A stretch of DNA of 56,000 nucleotides from Prorocentrum cordatum (GCA_963575745.1 CAUYUJ010015732.1:90001-146000); one strand, 5' to 3'. Counted from the stretch's first letter, positions 1-10,684 are shown. The notes: generated by a model not told the origin, from the letters alone. Numbers and translations are program-made.

Positions 1-8
1 TTTTTTTT

Positions 9-215
9 CTGGGGCAGCTGTTCAGCTACAAGGCTGCTGAGGCAGCTCGAGTTGAATATCCATATCGGTTCGGTCAGGACTCGGATGCGAAGGACGACTC
101 GATCCACAACACTATAGAGCACAACCGCGGCATGGCACATCGCAGTTCAGCACGGCGCAGCATAGCGTAGCCTTCGGCATTGAACATCAAGACCGATAGA
201 CTCAGCATTGCAACC
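9..215 (+). repeat. Dispersed repeat, copy 1 of a ~200-bp direct duplication
   Basis: This stretch and 432-632 align along their length. Shared landmarks in the same order are GGGGCAGCT / GGGGTAGCT, GAGGCAGCTCGAG, ATCGGTTCGGTCAGGA, a TCGGATGC motif, CACAAC and a final CAGCATTGC. Identity looks around 75-80 per cent by eye. No coding signal is seen in either copy. Confidence 0.75.
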
Positions 216-420
216 TGGCACGTTCCGTGGCGCGTCTCGTGGCGAGTCCCCCTGGCACGTCGCGCGGCGCGTCCCTTGGCACGTCCCGTGACGCGTCCAT
301 TGGCACGTTCCGTAGCGCGTCCTTTTGGCACGTCCCGCGGCGCGTCCCCATGGCACGTCCGCTGTTTTGTCGCCTGGCGCGTCCCTTGGGACGTTCCGCG
401 GCGCGTCCTCCTAGCATGTC
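213..420 (+). repeat. Degenerate ~24-bp tandem repeat (TGGCACGTCCCGTGGCGCGTC)
   Basis: About eight imperfect units of roughly 23-24 bp alternate TGGCACGT and GCGCGTCC blocks. The overlapping open frames on both strands, rich in Arg, Ala and Thr, are products of this repeat. The array sits between the two copies of the 0.2 kb duplication. Confidence 0.8.
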
Positions 421-431
421 CCCCTGTCAAT

Positions 432-632
432 TAGCTCTGGGGTAGCTACCATGTTCTGAGGCAGCTCGAGCTTAAGATCCAGATCGGTTCGGTCAGGATT
501 CGGATGCAAAGGAACATTCGGTTCACAACGCTAGAGAACACAATTCCGGCATGTCGCATCGCAATTCAGCGCGGCGCAGCAGAGCAAAACCGTCGGCACG
601 GTACATCAACACCGATACATTCAGCATTGCGT
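432..632 (+). repeat. Dispersed repeat, copy 2 of the ~200-bp direct duplication
   Basis: Collinear with 9-215, beginning at CTCTGGGGTAGCTAC and ending at TTCAGCATTGCG. Copy 1, the 24-bp array and copy 2 together look like one unit whose middle expanded after duplication. Confidence 0.75.
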
Positions 633-754
633 TTGCCCGTCGCCCAATCAGGTGTTTTTGAAACGTCGCCATGCCTTACATTTCTATATGATTTTTATGG
701 TTTGTGGGTCGATCATTTTCGAGCTAAGTCCAGCCGTGGCGATGGGGGCGTCAA

Positions 755-883
755 GATTTGCTGCACTTAGCCGTGCGATATTGTCGCTGCTGCCGCAGCC
801 GTCGCCGTCGTCGTTGTCGTCGTCGTCGTCGTCGTAGTCGTCGGTCGTCGTCGGTCGTCGTCAGTCGTCGTCGGTCGTCGGGA
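755..883 (+). repeat. GTC/TCG-rich microsatellite
   Basis: Degenerate (GTC)n and TCGTCGG runs with CGCCGTCG variants. It ends in GGGAG just before an exon-like stretch, so it could act as an intron 3' region, but that is inference. Confidence 0.75.
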
Positions 884-884
884 G

Positions 885-964
885 GCGCGCTGTTCCCCGA
901 CGAGTCGCGTACGTACCGCGTGGACGTCTTCGAGGCCAGCGTGGAGCAGCACGCCGTCATCTGG
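885..964 (+). CDS. Possible internal exon, product unknown
   Basis: A short frame reads ALFPDESRTYRVDVFEAS followed by VEQHAVIW. It has very strong G/C bias at third codon positions and balanced composition, unlike the repeat-derived frames around it. It is bounded upstream by GGGAG|G, an AG|G acceptor, and downstream by TGG|GTTCCG, a possible GT donor. I do not recognise a domain, and no partner exon could be placed. It could be an exon of a gene lying mostly elsewhere, or an exon relic. Transcript evidence would decide. Confidence 0.33.
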
Positions 965-1329
965 GTTCCGGCGGCCCTTGTGGGGCGGCTCCGCGGCTTC
1001 CTGCCTTTTCCATCCGTCTCCTGTGAGCCCGCGAGCCTGGAGGCTGACAGAACCCCCGCCTGGTCAGGTCGCTTAGCGACATGCCCTTTTTCGGTGTTGC
1101 GGTCGCAATTTAAGCGGGTCTGCGCTTGCCGTGTCTAATCCCGGACTGTCTTCACTATGGGTGTCTTGTTGAATGGAGTGTGTCCACCTCGCTAAGCACC
1201 GTGCCCTCAAAGGATCGATGCCCTGATGCCCCACCTGGCCAAAGACAGGCAGGGGGGGGCAACACTGCCCCTACGCAATAGAAGTAAGAAACAGGGCAGG
1301 CACAAGGAAGGAGGGCCAGACCGCCAGAG

Positions 1330-1430
1330 ACTCTTCCCTTTTTTCCTCTCCCTCCCTCCCTCCCCTCCGCTCCCCCTCCGCTCCCTCCCTCCCCTCCGCT
1401 CCCCCTCCGCTCCCCCCCCTTCTCCTCTCG
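1330..1430 (+). repeat. CCTCCGCTCCC minisatellite, pyrimidine tract
   Basis: Repeats of CTCCGCTCCCCCTCCGCTCC and CCCTCCCT form a ~100-bp strand-asymmetric pyrimidine tract. 965-1330 and 1430-1780 hold no gene I can support. Confidence 0.75.
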
Positions 1431-1784
1431 CGTCTACCCCCCTTCCCTCCTGTCATCCCCGCTCCCGTTCTCCTGGTCGATGGCACCGTCGAGGCTGTTT
1501 TCGTCCTCCCCCTCATCCCCCTCCTCTTGCTCCTCTTCCGACCACATCCGCGGAATATTTGCATCTCGCTTCGGGTAGTCCTCTCTGACGACCCCAAGGG
1601 CCCCGAAGAGGAGCCCCAACTGCCAGAGAGGCCAAGAAAGATCCTAAGGTCGTCTTTCTTGTGTTGCTTGATTGTTGTTTGTTCCCAACCATCCTGTGGT
1701 GTTGGGTCCTCGTTTTGAAGAGACGGTCCCCGCGTTCCTCCTTTCCTCCTCCTCCCCCTCCTTCCTACCGTCCGCATGCGTCCC

Positions 1785-2900
1785 CCCCACCCAGTACAGC
1801 GTTTTGTGACCCCGTAGGGAGCTCCACCGAAGGCCCCAGTGCCACCGTCCACATGCGCCCCGCCCACTCAGTACAGCGTTTCGTGGTCCCATAGGGAGCT
1901 CCACTTAAGGCCCCAGTGCCACCGTCCACATGCGTCCCCCCACCTCAGTACAGCGTTTCGTGGCCCCATCGGGAGCTCCACCGAAGGCCTCAGTGCCACC
2001 GTCCACATGCGTCCCCACCACTCAGTACATCGTTTCGTGACCCCACAGGGAGCTCCACCGAAGGCCCCAGTGCCACCGTCCACATGCGTCCCCCCCACTC
2101 AGTACAGCGATTCGTGGCCCCATCGGGAGCTCACGAAGGAACCCGTGACCGTCCACATGCGCGCCACCACTCAGTACAGCATTTCGTGGCCCCCTTGGGA
2201 GCTCACAACCGAAGGCCAGTGCCACCCGGTTCCACATGCGTCCCCCCCATCAGTACACGTTATCGTTGCCCCATAAGGAGCTCCACGAAAGGGCCCCAGT
2301 GGTGGCCCCAGTGCACCGTCCACATAGCGTTCCCCCCACTCAGTGGCGTTTCGTGGCCATGTGAGCTCCACCGAAGGCCCCCTGTAGCGCACCGTCCCAT
2401 GGTGCGTCCCCCAACCTCAGTACAGCGTTTCGTGGCTCCTCGGGAGCTCCACGAAGGCCCCATGCCACCGTCACAATGCGTCCCCTCCACTCAGTACAGC
2501 GTTTCGTGTCCCATAGGGGAGCTCCACTGAAGGCCCGTGACACCCGACCACTTGCTCCCAAACCTCTACAGGTTTCGTGGCCAATGGGAGCTACCGAAGT
2601 CCCCAGTGCACGTCCACATGCGGTCCCCCCATCAGTAAGCGTTTTCGTTGCCCATAGGAGCTCCACCGAAGGCCCAGTGGGACCGTCACATGCGCCCCCC
2701 ACTCAGTACAGCGTTTTCGTGGCCCATGGGCGCTCATGAAGGCCCCAGTGGCACCGTCCACATTGCGCTCCCCCTCCCCAGTACAGCGTTTACGTGGCCC
2801 CCATAGGGAGCCCACGAAGGTCACAGTGCTCCGTCACATGCGTCCCCCCATCAGCACGCGTTTCGTGGCCCCATAGGGAGCCCAACGAAGCAGGGGACCG
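1785..2900 (+). repeat. ~77-bp tandem array, about 14-15 units
   Basis: The unit is built from CAGTACAGCGTTTCGTGG, CCCATAGGGAGCTCCACC, GAAGGCCCCAGTGCCACC and GTCCACATGCGTCCCCCC. Units near 1790-2100 are almost intact. From about 2100 to 2890 they carry many one-base deletions and insertions, for example CAGTGGCGTTTCG and CATCAGTAAGCG. Open frames of 60-204 residues on both strands are repeat translations, not genes. Confidence 0.92.
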
Positions 2901-2924
2901 TCCGATGTGTGTCAGAACACCAAT

Positions 2925-3535
2925 ATGCATTTTCACCCACCCAGTACAGCGTTTCGTGGCCTAGGGAGCTCCACCGAAGGCTCCAGTGCCACCGTCCGCA
3001 TGCGTCCCGCACACGCAATGTGGCATTTTCACCCACCCAGTACAGCGTTTCGTGGCCCCATAGGGAGCTCCACCGAAGGCTCCAGTGCCACCGTCCGCAT
3101 GCGTCCCGCACACGCAATGTGGCATTTTCACCCACCCAGTCCAGAATTTCGTGGCCCCATAGGGAACTCCACCGAAGGCCCCAGTGCCACCGTCCGCATG
3201 CGTCCCGAAAACCCAACGTGGCATTTTTTCCCACCCAATACAGCGTTTCGTGGCCCCATAGGGAGTTCCACCGAAGCCCCCAGTGGGACCGTCTGCATGC
3301 GTCCCGGAAGCCCAATTCGGCATTTTCACCCACCCAGTACAGCGTTTCGTGGCCCCATAGGGAGTTCCACCGAAGCCTCCAGTGGGACCGTCCGCATGCG
3401 TCCCGGAAGCCCAATGTGGCATTTTCATTTATCCAGTACAGCGTTTCGTGGCCCCATAGGGAGCTCCACCGAAGCCCCCAGTGGGACCGTCCGCATGCGT
3501 CCTGGAAACCTTACTTGACACACCACTCACCCAGA
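2925..3535 (+). repeat. ~98-bp higher-order version of the same tandem repeat, about 6 units
   Basis: Each unit keeps the CAGTACAGCGTTTCGTGG and GGGAGCTCCACCGAAG core of the preceding array but adds about 20 bp reading roughly CAATGTGGCATTTTCACCC. Period is 97-99 bp. These units are much more uniform than those at 2100-2890. A last partial unit lies at 3550-3590. Confidence 0.92.
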
Positions 3536-3834
3536 ACAGCGTCCCCCCCCACCCAGTGCAGCGCTTCGTGGCCTCATAGGGAGTTTCACCGAAGAAGATT
3601 TTCACAATTGCGGTACCCACAACTGCATATGGTTGGGTCCTTCGCCAGGATAATTTCTGTTCCCAACTCTTCTGCCATGGGTTCTCGTTTTGAATAGAGC
3701 ATTGCGGTCGCGAGATCATTCTCCTCCCGCCTCCCTTCTCCTCTGCCCCTCTTCTACATGCCCGCTTCCCTGCTTCTACCTGCCTTTTGCCCTGCATCCT
3801 ACCTGCCTGCTACCCCGCCTCCTCGCCATCGCTG

Positions 3835-4945
3835 GGTTCTGCGATCTGCGAACCAGTCGCCACTTTTGAGGGCTGCGGGGGGGTCAGCGGAGTGACGTCA
3901 TACGCGGATTCAAAGTAGACCTCGCCATCCTTGGGGGGCTGCGGACTGTGAAACCGTAGCCACTTTCGAGGGCTACTGGGGGTCCAGAGGAGTAGCGTCA
4001 AGTGCGGATTCATTATAGATCTTACACGTCATACGCGGATTCAGATTCGACCTCGCAATCGTTGGGGGGTTGCGAAGTGCGAAATTGTCGACACAGTCGA
4101 GGGCTGCTGGGGGACTCAGCGGAGTGATGTCAGATGCTGATTCAGATAGACCTCGCCATCTTTCGGGGGCTGCGAACTGGGAAACTGTCGCCACCTTTCG
4201 AGGGATTTTATGGGTCCAGCGAAGCGGCGTCATACGCGGATTCGTAGTAGAACTTGCCATCCCTGCTGACCTGCGAACTGTGAAACTGTAGTCACTTTGA
4301 GGGCTGCTGGGGGGTCTAGCGGAGTAGTGTCATACGCGGGTTCAAGTCCGACTTCGCCATCCTTGCTGGGCTGCGAACTGCAGATTTGTCGCCCGTTTTG
4401 AAGGCTGCTTGGGGGTCCAGCGGAGTTACGTCATTCGCGGATTCAGATTCGACTTCGCCATCTTTCAGGGGTTGCGACGAGCGAAACTGTCGCCGCTTTC
4501 GAGGGCTGCTGGTGGGTTCAGCGGAGTGACGTCAGACGGTGAGTCAGGTCAGACCTCGCCATCTTTCGGGGGCTGCGACCTGCGAAAGTGCCGCCACCTT
4601 TCAGGGCTGGTGGGGGGTTCAGCGGAGTGACGTCGTACGCGGAGTCATATTAGTCCTCGCCAGTCCTGGGGGGCTGCGAATTGAGAATCTGCCGCCACTT
4701 TTGGAGCGACATCCTACGCGAACTCATATTAGACCTCGCAATCCTCGGAGGGCTGCGATCTGCGAAACTGTCGCCACTTTGAGGGCGCTGGTGGGTCCAG
4801 CGGAGTGACGTCATACGCGGATTGAAGTTGGACCTCGCCGTCCTTGGGGGGCTGTGGAGTGAGAGCTTGTCGCCACATTCGAGGACTGCTGTGGGTTCCA
4901 GCATGATGACGTCGTAAGCGGACTCAGATTCGCCTTGGTGTTCCT
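3835..4945 (+). repeat. ~100-bp tandem array, about 11 units
   Basis: Recurrent blocks are GCGGAGTGACGTCATACGCG, GATTCAGATT, GACCTCGCCATC, GGGGGCTGCGAACTG, GAAACTGTCGCCAC and TTTCGAGGGCTGCTGGGGG. Spacing between successive AGCGGAGTGACGTCA blocks is about 90-103 bp. The frames on both strands are repeat-derived. The array ends near 4945; 4945-5600 shows no gene I can support. Confidence 0.9.
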
Positions 4946-5601
4946 TCCCCGTGGGCCGCCCGGGGGTCACGCGGCGCGTCTGCGGGCGTTCAGCTCCCGC
5001 ACTACAAGGGGGCAGCAAGGAAACGAAGAGCTTTGCGGGCGAACTCGGCCTCGCTCACGTTTTGCATTAGCTATGAATAACTGACCTTCTGGAACGCCAT
5101 GGCGACATGGCGCGGGCCGTATTGCTTGTCCAGCGTGCCAGTGGGAAAGGATCGCCACCTTCCTTCCTCATCCCTATCTCTTTCATTGTCGTCCTTTGTC
5201 ATCTTTCCACATCATCATTGCTTCTGTCGCGTTAACTGTTCGGCCCCTCTCTCGTCCTTTCCTGCCCCTCATTACCACCCCATTTCCTCTTCGAGCCTGG
5301 GTCCTCAGTGCTCGTCTTTCTGTTGCTGTCCTGTGGGTCATGCGACGCGCGCGCTTCCTGTATCGCTGGCGCAACCGATAGCAGATCGTGTTTTGTCATC
5401 ATCCGTATTCTGCTGGACCAGCTCCTCTTCTCACTTCGTGCAGATGGGCTGGGCACGTCGCAAGGCAATTTTACAGTCAACATGTGGCCCTCGACGCTCG
5501 CACCCTGTGTCTGTTTTTTTTCGGTAGGGACAAGTTTCCAGATCAATTTTTGTTTTCGGCCCCTATCGCTGGTGCGTCCTTCAAAATGATTTAAGATTTG
5601 A

Positions 5602-5628
5602 TCTCTCTCTCTCTCTCTCTCTCTCTCT
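5602..5628 (+). repeat. (CT)13 dinucleotide microsatellite
   Basis: A clean CT run of about 27 bases. 5630-6740 after it is GC-rich, without a supportable gene. It contains the dispersed motif GCGAACAAAAAGTATCCCCC (around 6155), seen again near 31480. Confidence 0.9.
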
Positions 5629-6885
5629 TGGGACACATGTGCAATCTGGAAGCCCGCCCGCCCGCTTTAATGTTCCGCCTGTCCGTCCCTCCGTCAGGGT
5701 CTGCCTGCCCTGCCCGCCCAGGACGGACCGCCCGCCGACCCCCCCGCTCGGGTCCACCCGTCCGATCCGTTTGTCTTCCGTGTGCGAGTTTACCAAAGAG
5801 TTTGGACAGAGGCGCGTTCATAAAAAAGAAAGCGGGTGTCGAGGTTTTGGGGACACATGTTGGATGACGCGCGGGTAGCGATGAGCAAACCGTCTTATTC
5901 TTTGATGTGTTGAAAATATCCGTTTCCGGAATGCCTCACGCTTCGCGTATCCCCCCACGTCTTCCGCGCCATTTGGGCTGCGCTTGCTTGATGATCGCCA
6001 CCGGGATTTCCACGCGACCAGGTTGGGAGTGCCGCTCCTGGTGCTCCTTCTGAGTGGCTGCCCGCGCGCTCGCTTCGCTTGCCCCTCTCTTTTCTGGCAG
6101 CCGAGTCGCGGCCCGGCTACTCATCGGACGGCTTTCGACTTGCTTCGCGAGCCCGCGAACAAAAAGTATCCCCCCACGTCGCTTTCAGGGTCGGCCTGCT
6201 CCCCTGGCTTGGTGCCGCCGCTTCCCGTTCCGGGTGTGGCCTTTCTACGTCTCGTCGCCTCGCCGCTAGTATGGTGCCCTGGCGTCGCTCTTGCTCCCCG
6301 CCGTGGCCGCTTCCGCCGTCTCGCTTCCCCTCTTGCACGCCCGTTCGGCGTCCTCGTGTACGTGGACTTCCTGATTTCCGCTTCCCCCGTGGCGAACCGG
6401 ACTTTCTGTCTTCGTTCTCCTCGACTACGCGACGGTCGTCTTCGAGTACGGTGGTCTCCCGCTCGTCGCCGTTTTGGCGTTGCACGCGGACTTGGTGCCT
6501 TTCCTGGTCCCCTTCGCCTTCCGAGTCGCAGCTTAATTCGCTTCTGCGCGCTCGGGGCTTGCTGCTTCGCTTCTGCGCGCTTGGGGCGTAGATCGTGGCT
6601 TGCTGCTTCGCTCTGACGCCGCCTGGCACACCTGCGCGCTCCAGCTTTCGGGTTGACCTCCGACAATGCATGCGCCTTCGCTTGCGGTTGCGACGGAAAA
6701 AACATCCCCACCAACCCATTCAGAAGCCGTGCCCATGAAAGTTGAAGGGAAAGGGGACGAAGAGACACATCCAGGGAAACAGAATGAGCAACCAGGGTGA
6801 ACCGAGAGCTCCTTGGAGCAAGGGGGTGGTGGCCTTGGAATGCCTCTTCGGGCCATCCCTGGGGACCGCGTGGGGGCGAGGGGGG

Positions 6886-7035
6886 GAGGAGGAGGAGGAA
6901 GAGGAGGAGGATGAGGAGGAGGAGGAGGAGGCGGAGGAGGAGGAGGAGGATGAGGAGGAGGAGGAGGAGGAGGGCGCGGATGAGGAGGAGGGCGAGGAGG
7001 ACGGGGACCAGGATGAGGACGATGTGGACGAGGAC
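6886..7035 (+). repeat. (GAG)n purine microsatellite
   Basis: GAGGAGGAG with GAT and GCG interruptions. The acidic frame on this strand and the Pro/His-rich frame on the other are artefacts of the repeat. Confidence 0.92.
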
Positions 7036-7259
7036 TCATGGAACCATCTTGAGGTATTCTTGCGGCTGCTGCTGCCGCTGGTGCTCTCTGGGGTGGGGGC
7101 CCTTTTGGAACCCTCGTGGTAATCCTGGAAGGTTTTTCGGGATCATGTTGGAGGCCATCGATTACAGGATGGGGGGGGGTCCCCAACTCAGCTTTCGCTT
7201 CAGGAGCTGGCAAATCGCTTCTTGGGGCTCTCTTGGGGCGCTCTTGGAGCGGTCTTGGG

Positions 7260-7610
7260 CCCCCCTCGTACGTTTCGTGACCCCAGAGGGAACTCCACCG
7301 ACGGCCCCAGTGATAAAGCCCACGTGCATCCCACCGCCCATTCCCACACACCTTTCACGCGCTCGGTGGTCCCATTCGGAGCTCCACCGAACGCCCCCGT
7401 GACAGCTTTCGCATGCATGCTCGCGCTCATTTATTCACATCTCTCACACGTTTGGTTTCCTCATGCGGAGTTCCACCGAACACCCCAGTGGCAGCGCCCG
7501 CATGCGTCCGTCGCCCTGTCGGACACCCCCCGCCCATGTTTCGTGGACCCACAGGGGATGTCTCCACATCTCCCAGTGCCGAGTCCGGCACGCGTGCGCG
7601 CGCACATTTG
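7260..7610 (+). repeat. Diverged copies of the ~77-bp tandem unit
   Basis: About four degenerate units keep the order TTTCGTGACCCC, AGGGAACTCCACCGA, GGCCCCAGTG and GCATGC. They match the array at 1785-3535 about 4 kb upstream, so this is a detached or dispersed piece of the same satellite. Confidence 0.75.
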
Positions 7611-7789
7611 GGCACACAGGAGAGTCAATCGAGGGTGATATTCAACACTTCGGTAACCACAGCTGCATCTGGTTTTGTTTTTTCACCCAGATAGTTTTTT
7701 CATAGATGTCGAACGGTGCCTCCTTTCAAAGGGGCATCTCTTGCCGCATAATTGTCTCGTCTACGCGGAACATGGCCCGGGCGGGCCCA

Positions 7790-7935
7790 AGAGGATGACG
7801 ACGTTGTTGGGGACGACGACGGCAATGGCGACGTTGACCATGACGATGACGATGGCGATGATGTGTGGGCGATGGCGACGGCGACGACGACTACGATGAC
7901 GATGACGATGACGATGGCGACGACGACGACGACGT
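7790..7935 (+). repeat. GAC/GAT trinucleotide microsatellite
   Basis: Degenerate (GACGAT)n with GGC and GTT interruptions. Frames are Asp- or Met/Thr-rich on one strand and Arg/His-rich on the other. Confidence 0.85.
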
Positions 7936-7939
7936 GGGA

Positions 7940-8465
7940 GCCTCTTGGACGCCTCTTGGAGCAATCGGGGGGGGCCCTTTCCGAGTCATTCTGGAAGCTT
8001 CTGGGGCCCCCTTGGGGATCTTTTGGGGCTCTTTTGGTTACCCTCGTGACGTCATCTTGCAGGACATCGATCAAAGAAGGGAGCGGCGCCGATTCAGCCC
8101 CCACACCCAAGCCCGACACGTCGTCTCTTGGCACCCTTTTGGGGCGCTCGGGAAGAGATCTTTGAGCCCTCTTGAGACGCTTGTTGGGCTCTCTTGGACC
8201 ATCTTGGTGTCGTCTTGGGGCTTCAGAAGCCCACCAGAAGCGAAACAGCGATATGGCCAAACTCGCTGATGCTCCAACGGTTTGGGAAGGATGTTGGCCT
8301 CTCGGGCCGTCCTCGGCAGGCGCAATGGCCACTCGGAGCCGTCTTTGGGCAGTCTTGGTCCTTGGAGGGCTGTCGGAAGCTATCTTGAACCATCTTGGAC
8401 AGGGCCAAGTTGGATGCCATGTTGGGCTCTCTTGGGCCATCTTGAAGCAATTTTGGAACACCTTC
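7940..8465 (+). repeat. Degenerate CTTGGGGCNC / CATCTTGGA repeat
   Basis: Imperfect 10-13-bp units such as CTTGGGGCTC, TTTTGGGGCGCTC and CATCTTGGACC recur. The same loose repeat is found at 10685-11220, 21085-21260, 21655-21830, 31590-31860 and 53190-53345. Reverse-strand translation gives a KMAQESP/QDGPREP-type periodic peptide. No gene is called. Confidence 0.75.
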
Positions 8466-8599
8466 GGTGCTCTAACTGGTGGCGACCCTCCCGTCCAGAC
8501 ACGGTGGGAAGGGGCGAGGGAGAGGGGGGGTGGGATGGGGGGAGCGCCTCAGACAACCTCAGCCCTACAGAGTTGGTGAGATTCTAAACGCTTCGCGTG

Positions 8600-8730
8600 C
8601 CGTGGAGAGGGTCTGGAGACGCCTCTGACGCTTTTGACGCCCTTGACGCTCTTGACGCTCCGACGCTCCTGCCGCACCAGAGCGTCGGGGGCGTCATGAG
8701 CGTCAGAGCGTCATGAGCGCTTCCACTCGT
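8600..8730. repeat. GACGCTC tandem followed by its inverted GAGCGTC tandem
   Basis: Left part has repeated TGACGCTTTTGACGCCC and TTGACGCTC. Right part has AGAGCGTC, GAGCGTCAGAGCGTCATGAG. The two halves are reverse complements at the motif level, so the strand can fold on itself. Confidence 0.7.
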
Positions 8731-8819
8731 GATTCGGTATGTTGTGCGGGGCATGCGGTTTCCAGCCATCGGGCGTTACAGTGACCACGCCCGAAGTCCA
8801 ATGAGCTCAAAGAGCGGCC

Positions 8820-8911
8820 GCCGAGTCATGACCTGCCCTCTCCCGTCTCTTGGCAGGGACGCTGCGCCGAGTCATGACCTGCCCTCTCCCGTCTCTTGGC
8901 AGGGACGCTGC
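8820..8911 (+). repeat. Perfect 46-bp direct repeat, two copies
   Basis: Two adjacent copies of a 46-bp unit starting GAGTCATGACCTGCC and ending GGCAGGGACGCTGC. The phase is set by GAGTCATG at 8823 and 8869. Each copy has a pyrimidine-rich stretch followed by GGCAG|G, which resembles an intron 3' end. Confidence 0.9.
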
Positions 8912-8934
8912 GGCTGCACGCGAGGGCATTGGCG

Positions 8935-9235
8935 GGTGGAGGAGGAGTGGGGAGGTAGGATGATTCGGAGGAAGAGGGGGAGGGATGTAGGAGGAGGTAG
9001 GAGGAGGCATCGGCGGGGAGGAGCAGCAGGAGCAGGAGAAAAAGGAGCAAGAGAGAGGGAGGGAGGGGGGACGATGAGAACGTGGAGGACGAGTGTACCG
9101 CCGAACAGACGTAGCGTCCTCTCATCTCTGAGGAGGCGCGAGGTGGAGGAGTGGAGGAGGAGGAGGAGGAGGAGGAGGTGGAGGAGGAGGAGACGGAATA
9201 GTTCAAGAGGGGAAGAGAAATGTGGATCAGGAGTA
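8935..9235 (+). repeat. GGA-rich purine tract
   Basis: GGAGGAG/GGAGGTAGG interrupted purine repeats, with the cleanest (GGA)n at about 9150-9195. Confidence 0.8.
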
Positions 9236-9488
9236 GGATGATGGCACGGGAAAGAAGAGGATGAAGACGGAGGACGGCGGGAGGGCCACGGGGAAGTTAC
9301 TCTGCTGCACTTGGGCCGATCAGGATTTGCTCACAGAAGTTCTCAGTGGGAAGACGTCCAGCCAGGGCCCGTTCCCCCCCGTAGGGGCTGCAGGGTTGGA
9401 CGGGGCGTGCAGCGGGTGTCGTTACTTTGTTGTTTTGCTGTTCCTCTGCCGTGCCTAGGGGTTTTTGAGGAGCGGGCGCTGCCAGGTC

Positions 9489-9560
9489 AACGGAGAGAAG
9501 TTCGTCTTCTCCCAGGAGGACTCCGCCTGCCCTTCCTGGTGCCTGGCGGTGCGCGCACAG
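9489..9560 (+). CDS. Weak exon candidate, product unknown
   Basis: After GCTGCCAG|G a frame reads VNGEKFVFSQEDSACPSWCL with G/C-biased third positions. It is short, no domain is recognised, and neighbouring frames are also open. It could be chance in GC-rich DNA. The donor and any partner exons are not identified. Confidence 0.18.
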
Positions 9561-10392
9561 CTTGCGTTATCCTCGGGGTCACGCAGATGGGAGCAGGGCG
9601 AGGTTCGGGTCGCCGGCGATAGGGGGGGGTCCTGGGAGGGGCGTTGCGGGAACTGCTGCATGCAGCTGGTTTCGCCACCGCCGCCAGGCGTTTTCCTCGA
9701 TACTTTCCTTCGGTGCCGGGAGGCGCCGGGAGAACGTGAGGTGCTTTGCCAGCCGACCTGTTGGTCGGTGAGGTGATTTCCCGAGGTGAGGTGATTCACC
9801 AACTTCCGCTTCTGGCCGGCTGGCGGCGAGGCAGGTGGCAGGTCAGAGGTGAAGAGAGCCTGACACCGTCGCCCATCCCGCGCCATGGCGACGGGATTCG
9901 CCTCGAACTCCTGGTCAGAAAGCGCCCCAGGGGAGGTTTTGGGGAGTGGCGGTATCGGTATCGATATCGTTCTGGCCTTCCCCGGAGGGGGGGGGCGAGG
10001 AGGGCGGCCTTCGGAGAGGGCGGTGCTCTGAGAAGCTTCCGAGATTTTCGAATGAGCCCCCTGACTTCTCAGAAGGCCGTCCCTCTCATCCCACCCTGTC
10101 TCCCCTTCCCTTTCGCCCCACCCTCTCGCCCCTTCCCTCTTGCCCCTTCCTCTTCCCCCTGACCTCACAGAAGGCCTTCCATTTCCAGAAGGCCTGCTGA
10201 GCAGGCGGCGCACAAATGGGAGTGGCGTCGTCTTGGAGGTTTTTGTGCGGTCGTGGATGTCCTTGTCGCCACGGCTGGACGCGCTTCGGAACAATGCTCA
10301 GAATGAACCCTCGGAAAAAAAACTACGAGGGGACAGGGGACCAGTTCTAAACATAATGAGGATGATGACGATACAAACGTTTGCCACACTTG

Positions 10393-10560
10393 TCGAAGAC
10401 GCCTACGGCAAATCACCGCCGCTCCCTGCCTTTTGGAAGCGCCTATGCTGCCGAACGTTGTGGCCAGAGTTCGGACACGCTATCGGACTGTGTGTCCTCA
10501 CCAGCCGTTGTGGGAACCCTTCGGGGAACTTGTGGGGGAGCGAGGAAGAGGAGGAGAGGG
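10393..10560 (+). repeat. Microsatellite-linked dispersed repeat, copy 1
   Basis: Runs from TTGTCGAAGACGCCTACGGC through GGCCAGAGTTCGGACACG, CTATCGGACTGTGTGTCC and TTGTGGGAACCCTTCGGGGA into a (GGA)n tract. It aligns with 11416-11575, which ends in a (GAT)n tract. Both copies therefore grow a trinucleotide microsatellite from the same edge. Confidence 0.85.
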
Positions 10561-10680
10561 AGGAAAAAAGAGGAGGATAAGGAGGAGGAGGACGAGGAGG
10601 AGGAGGAGGAGGAGGAGGAGGAGGCAGAGGAGAAGGAGGAGGAGGAAGAGGTTTAGGCAGAGGAGAAGGAGGAGGAAGGG
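10540..10680 (+). repeat. (GGA)n/(GAG)n microsatellite
   Basis: Purine-only trinucleotide tract following repeat copy 1. The Glu- and Arg-rich frames are artefacts. Confidence 0.9.
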
Positions 10681-10684
10681 TGAG

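Noticed and set aside
2909-3697. 262-residue periodic protein with HASRTRNVAFSPTQYSVSWP repeats
   Set aside because: The 98-bp period is not a multiple of three in every unit and equivalent frames exist on both strands, so this is satellite DNA and not a repeat protein.
1785-4945. CRISPR-like regular repeats
   Set aside because: Whole units repeat head to tail without unique spacers, no cas genes, and the setting is eukaryotic. These are satellites.
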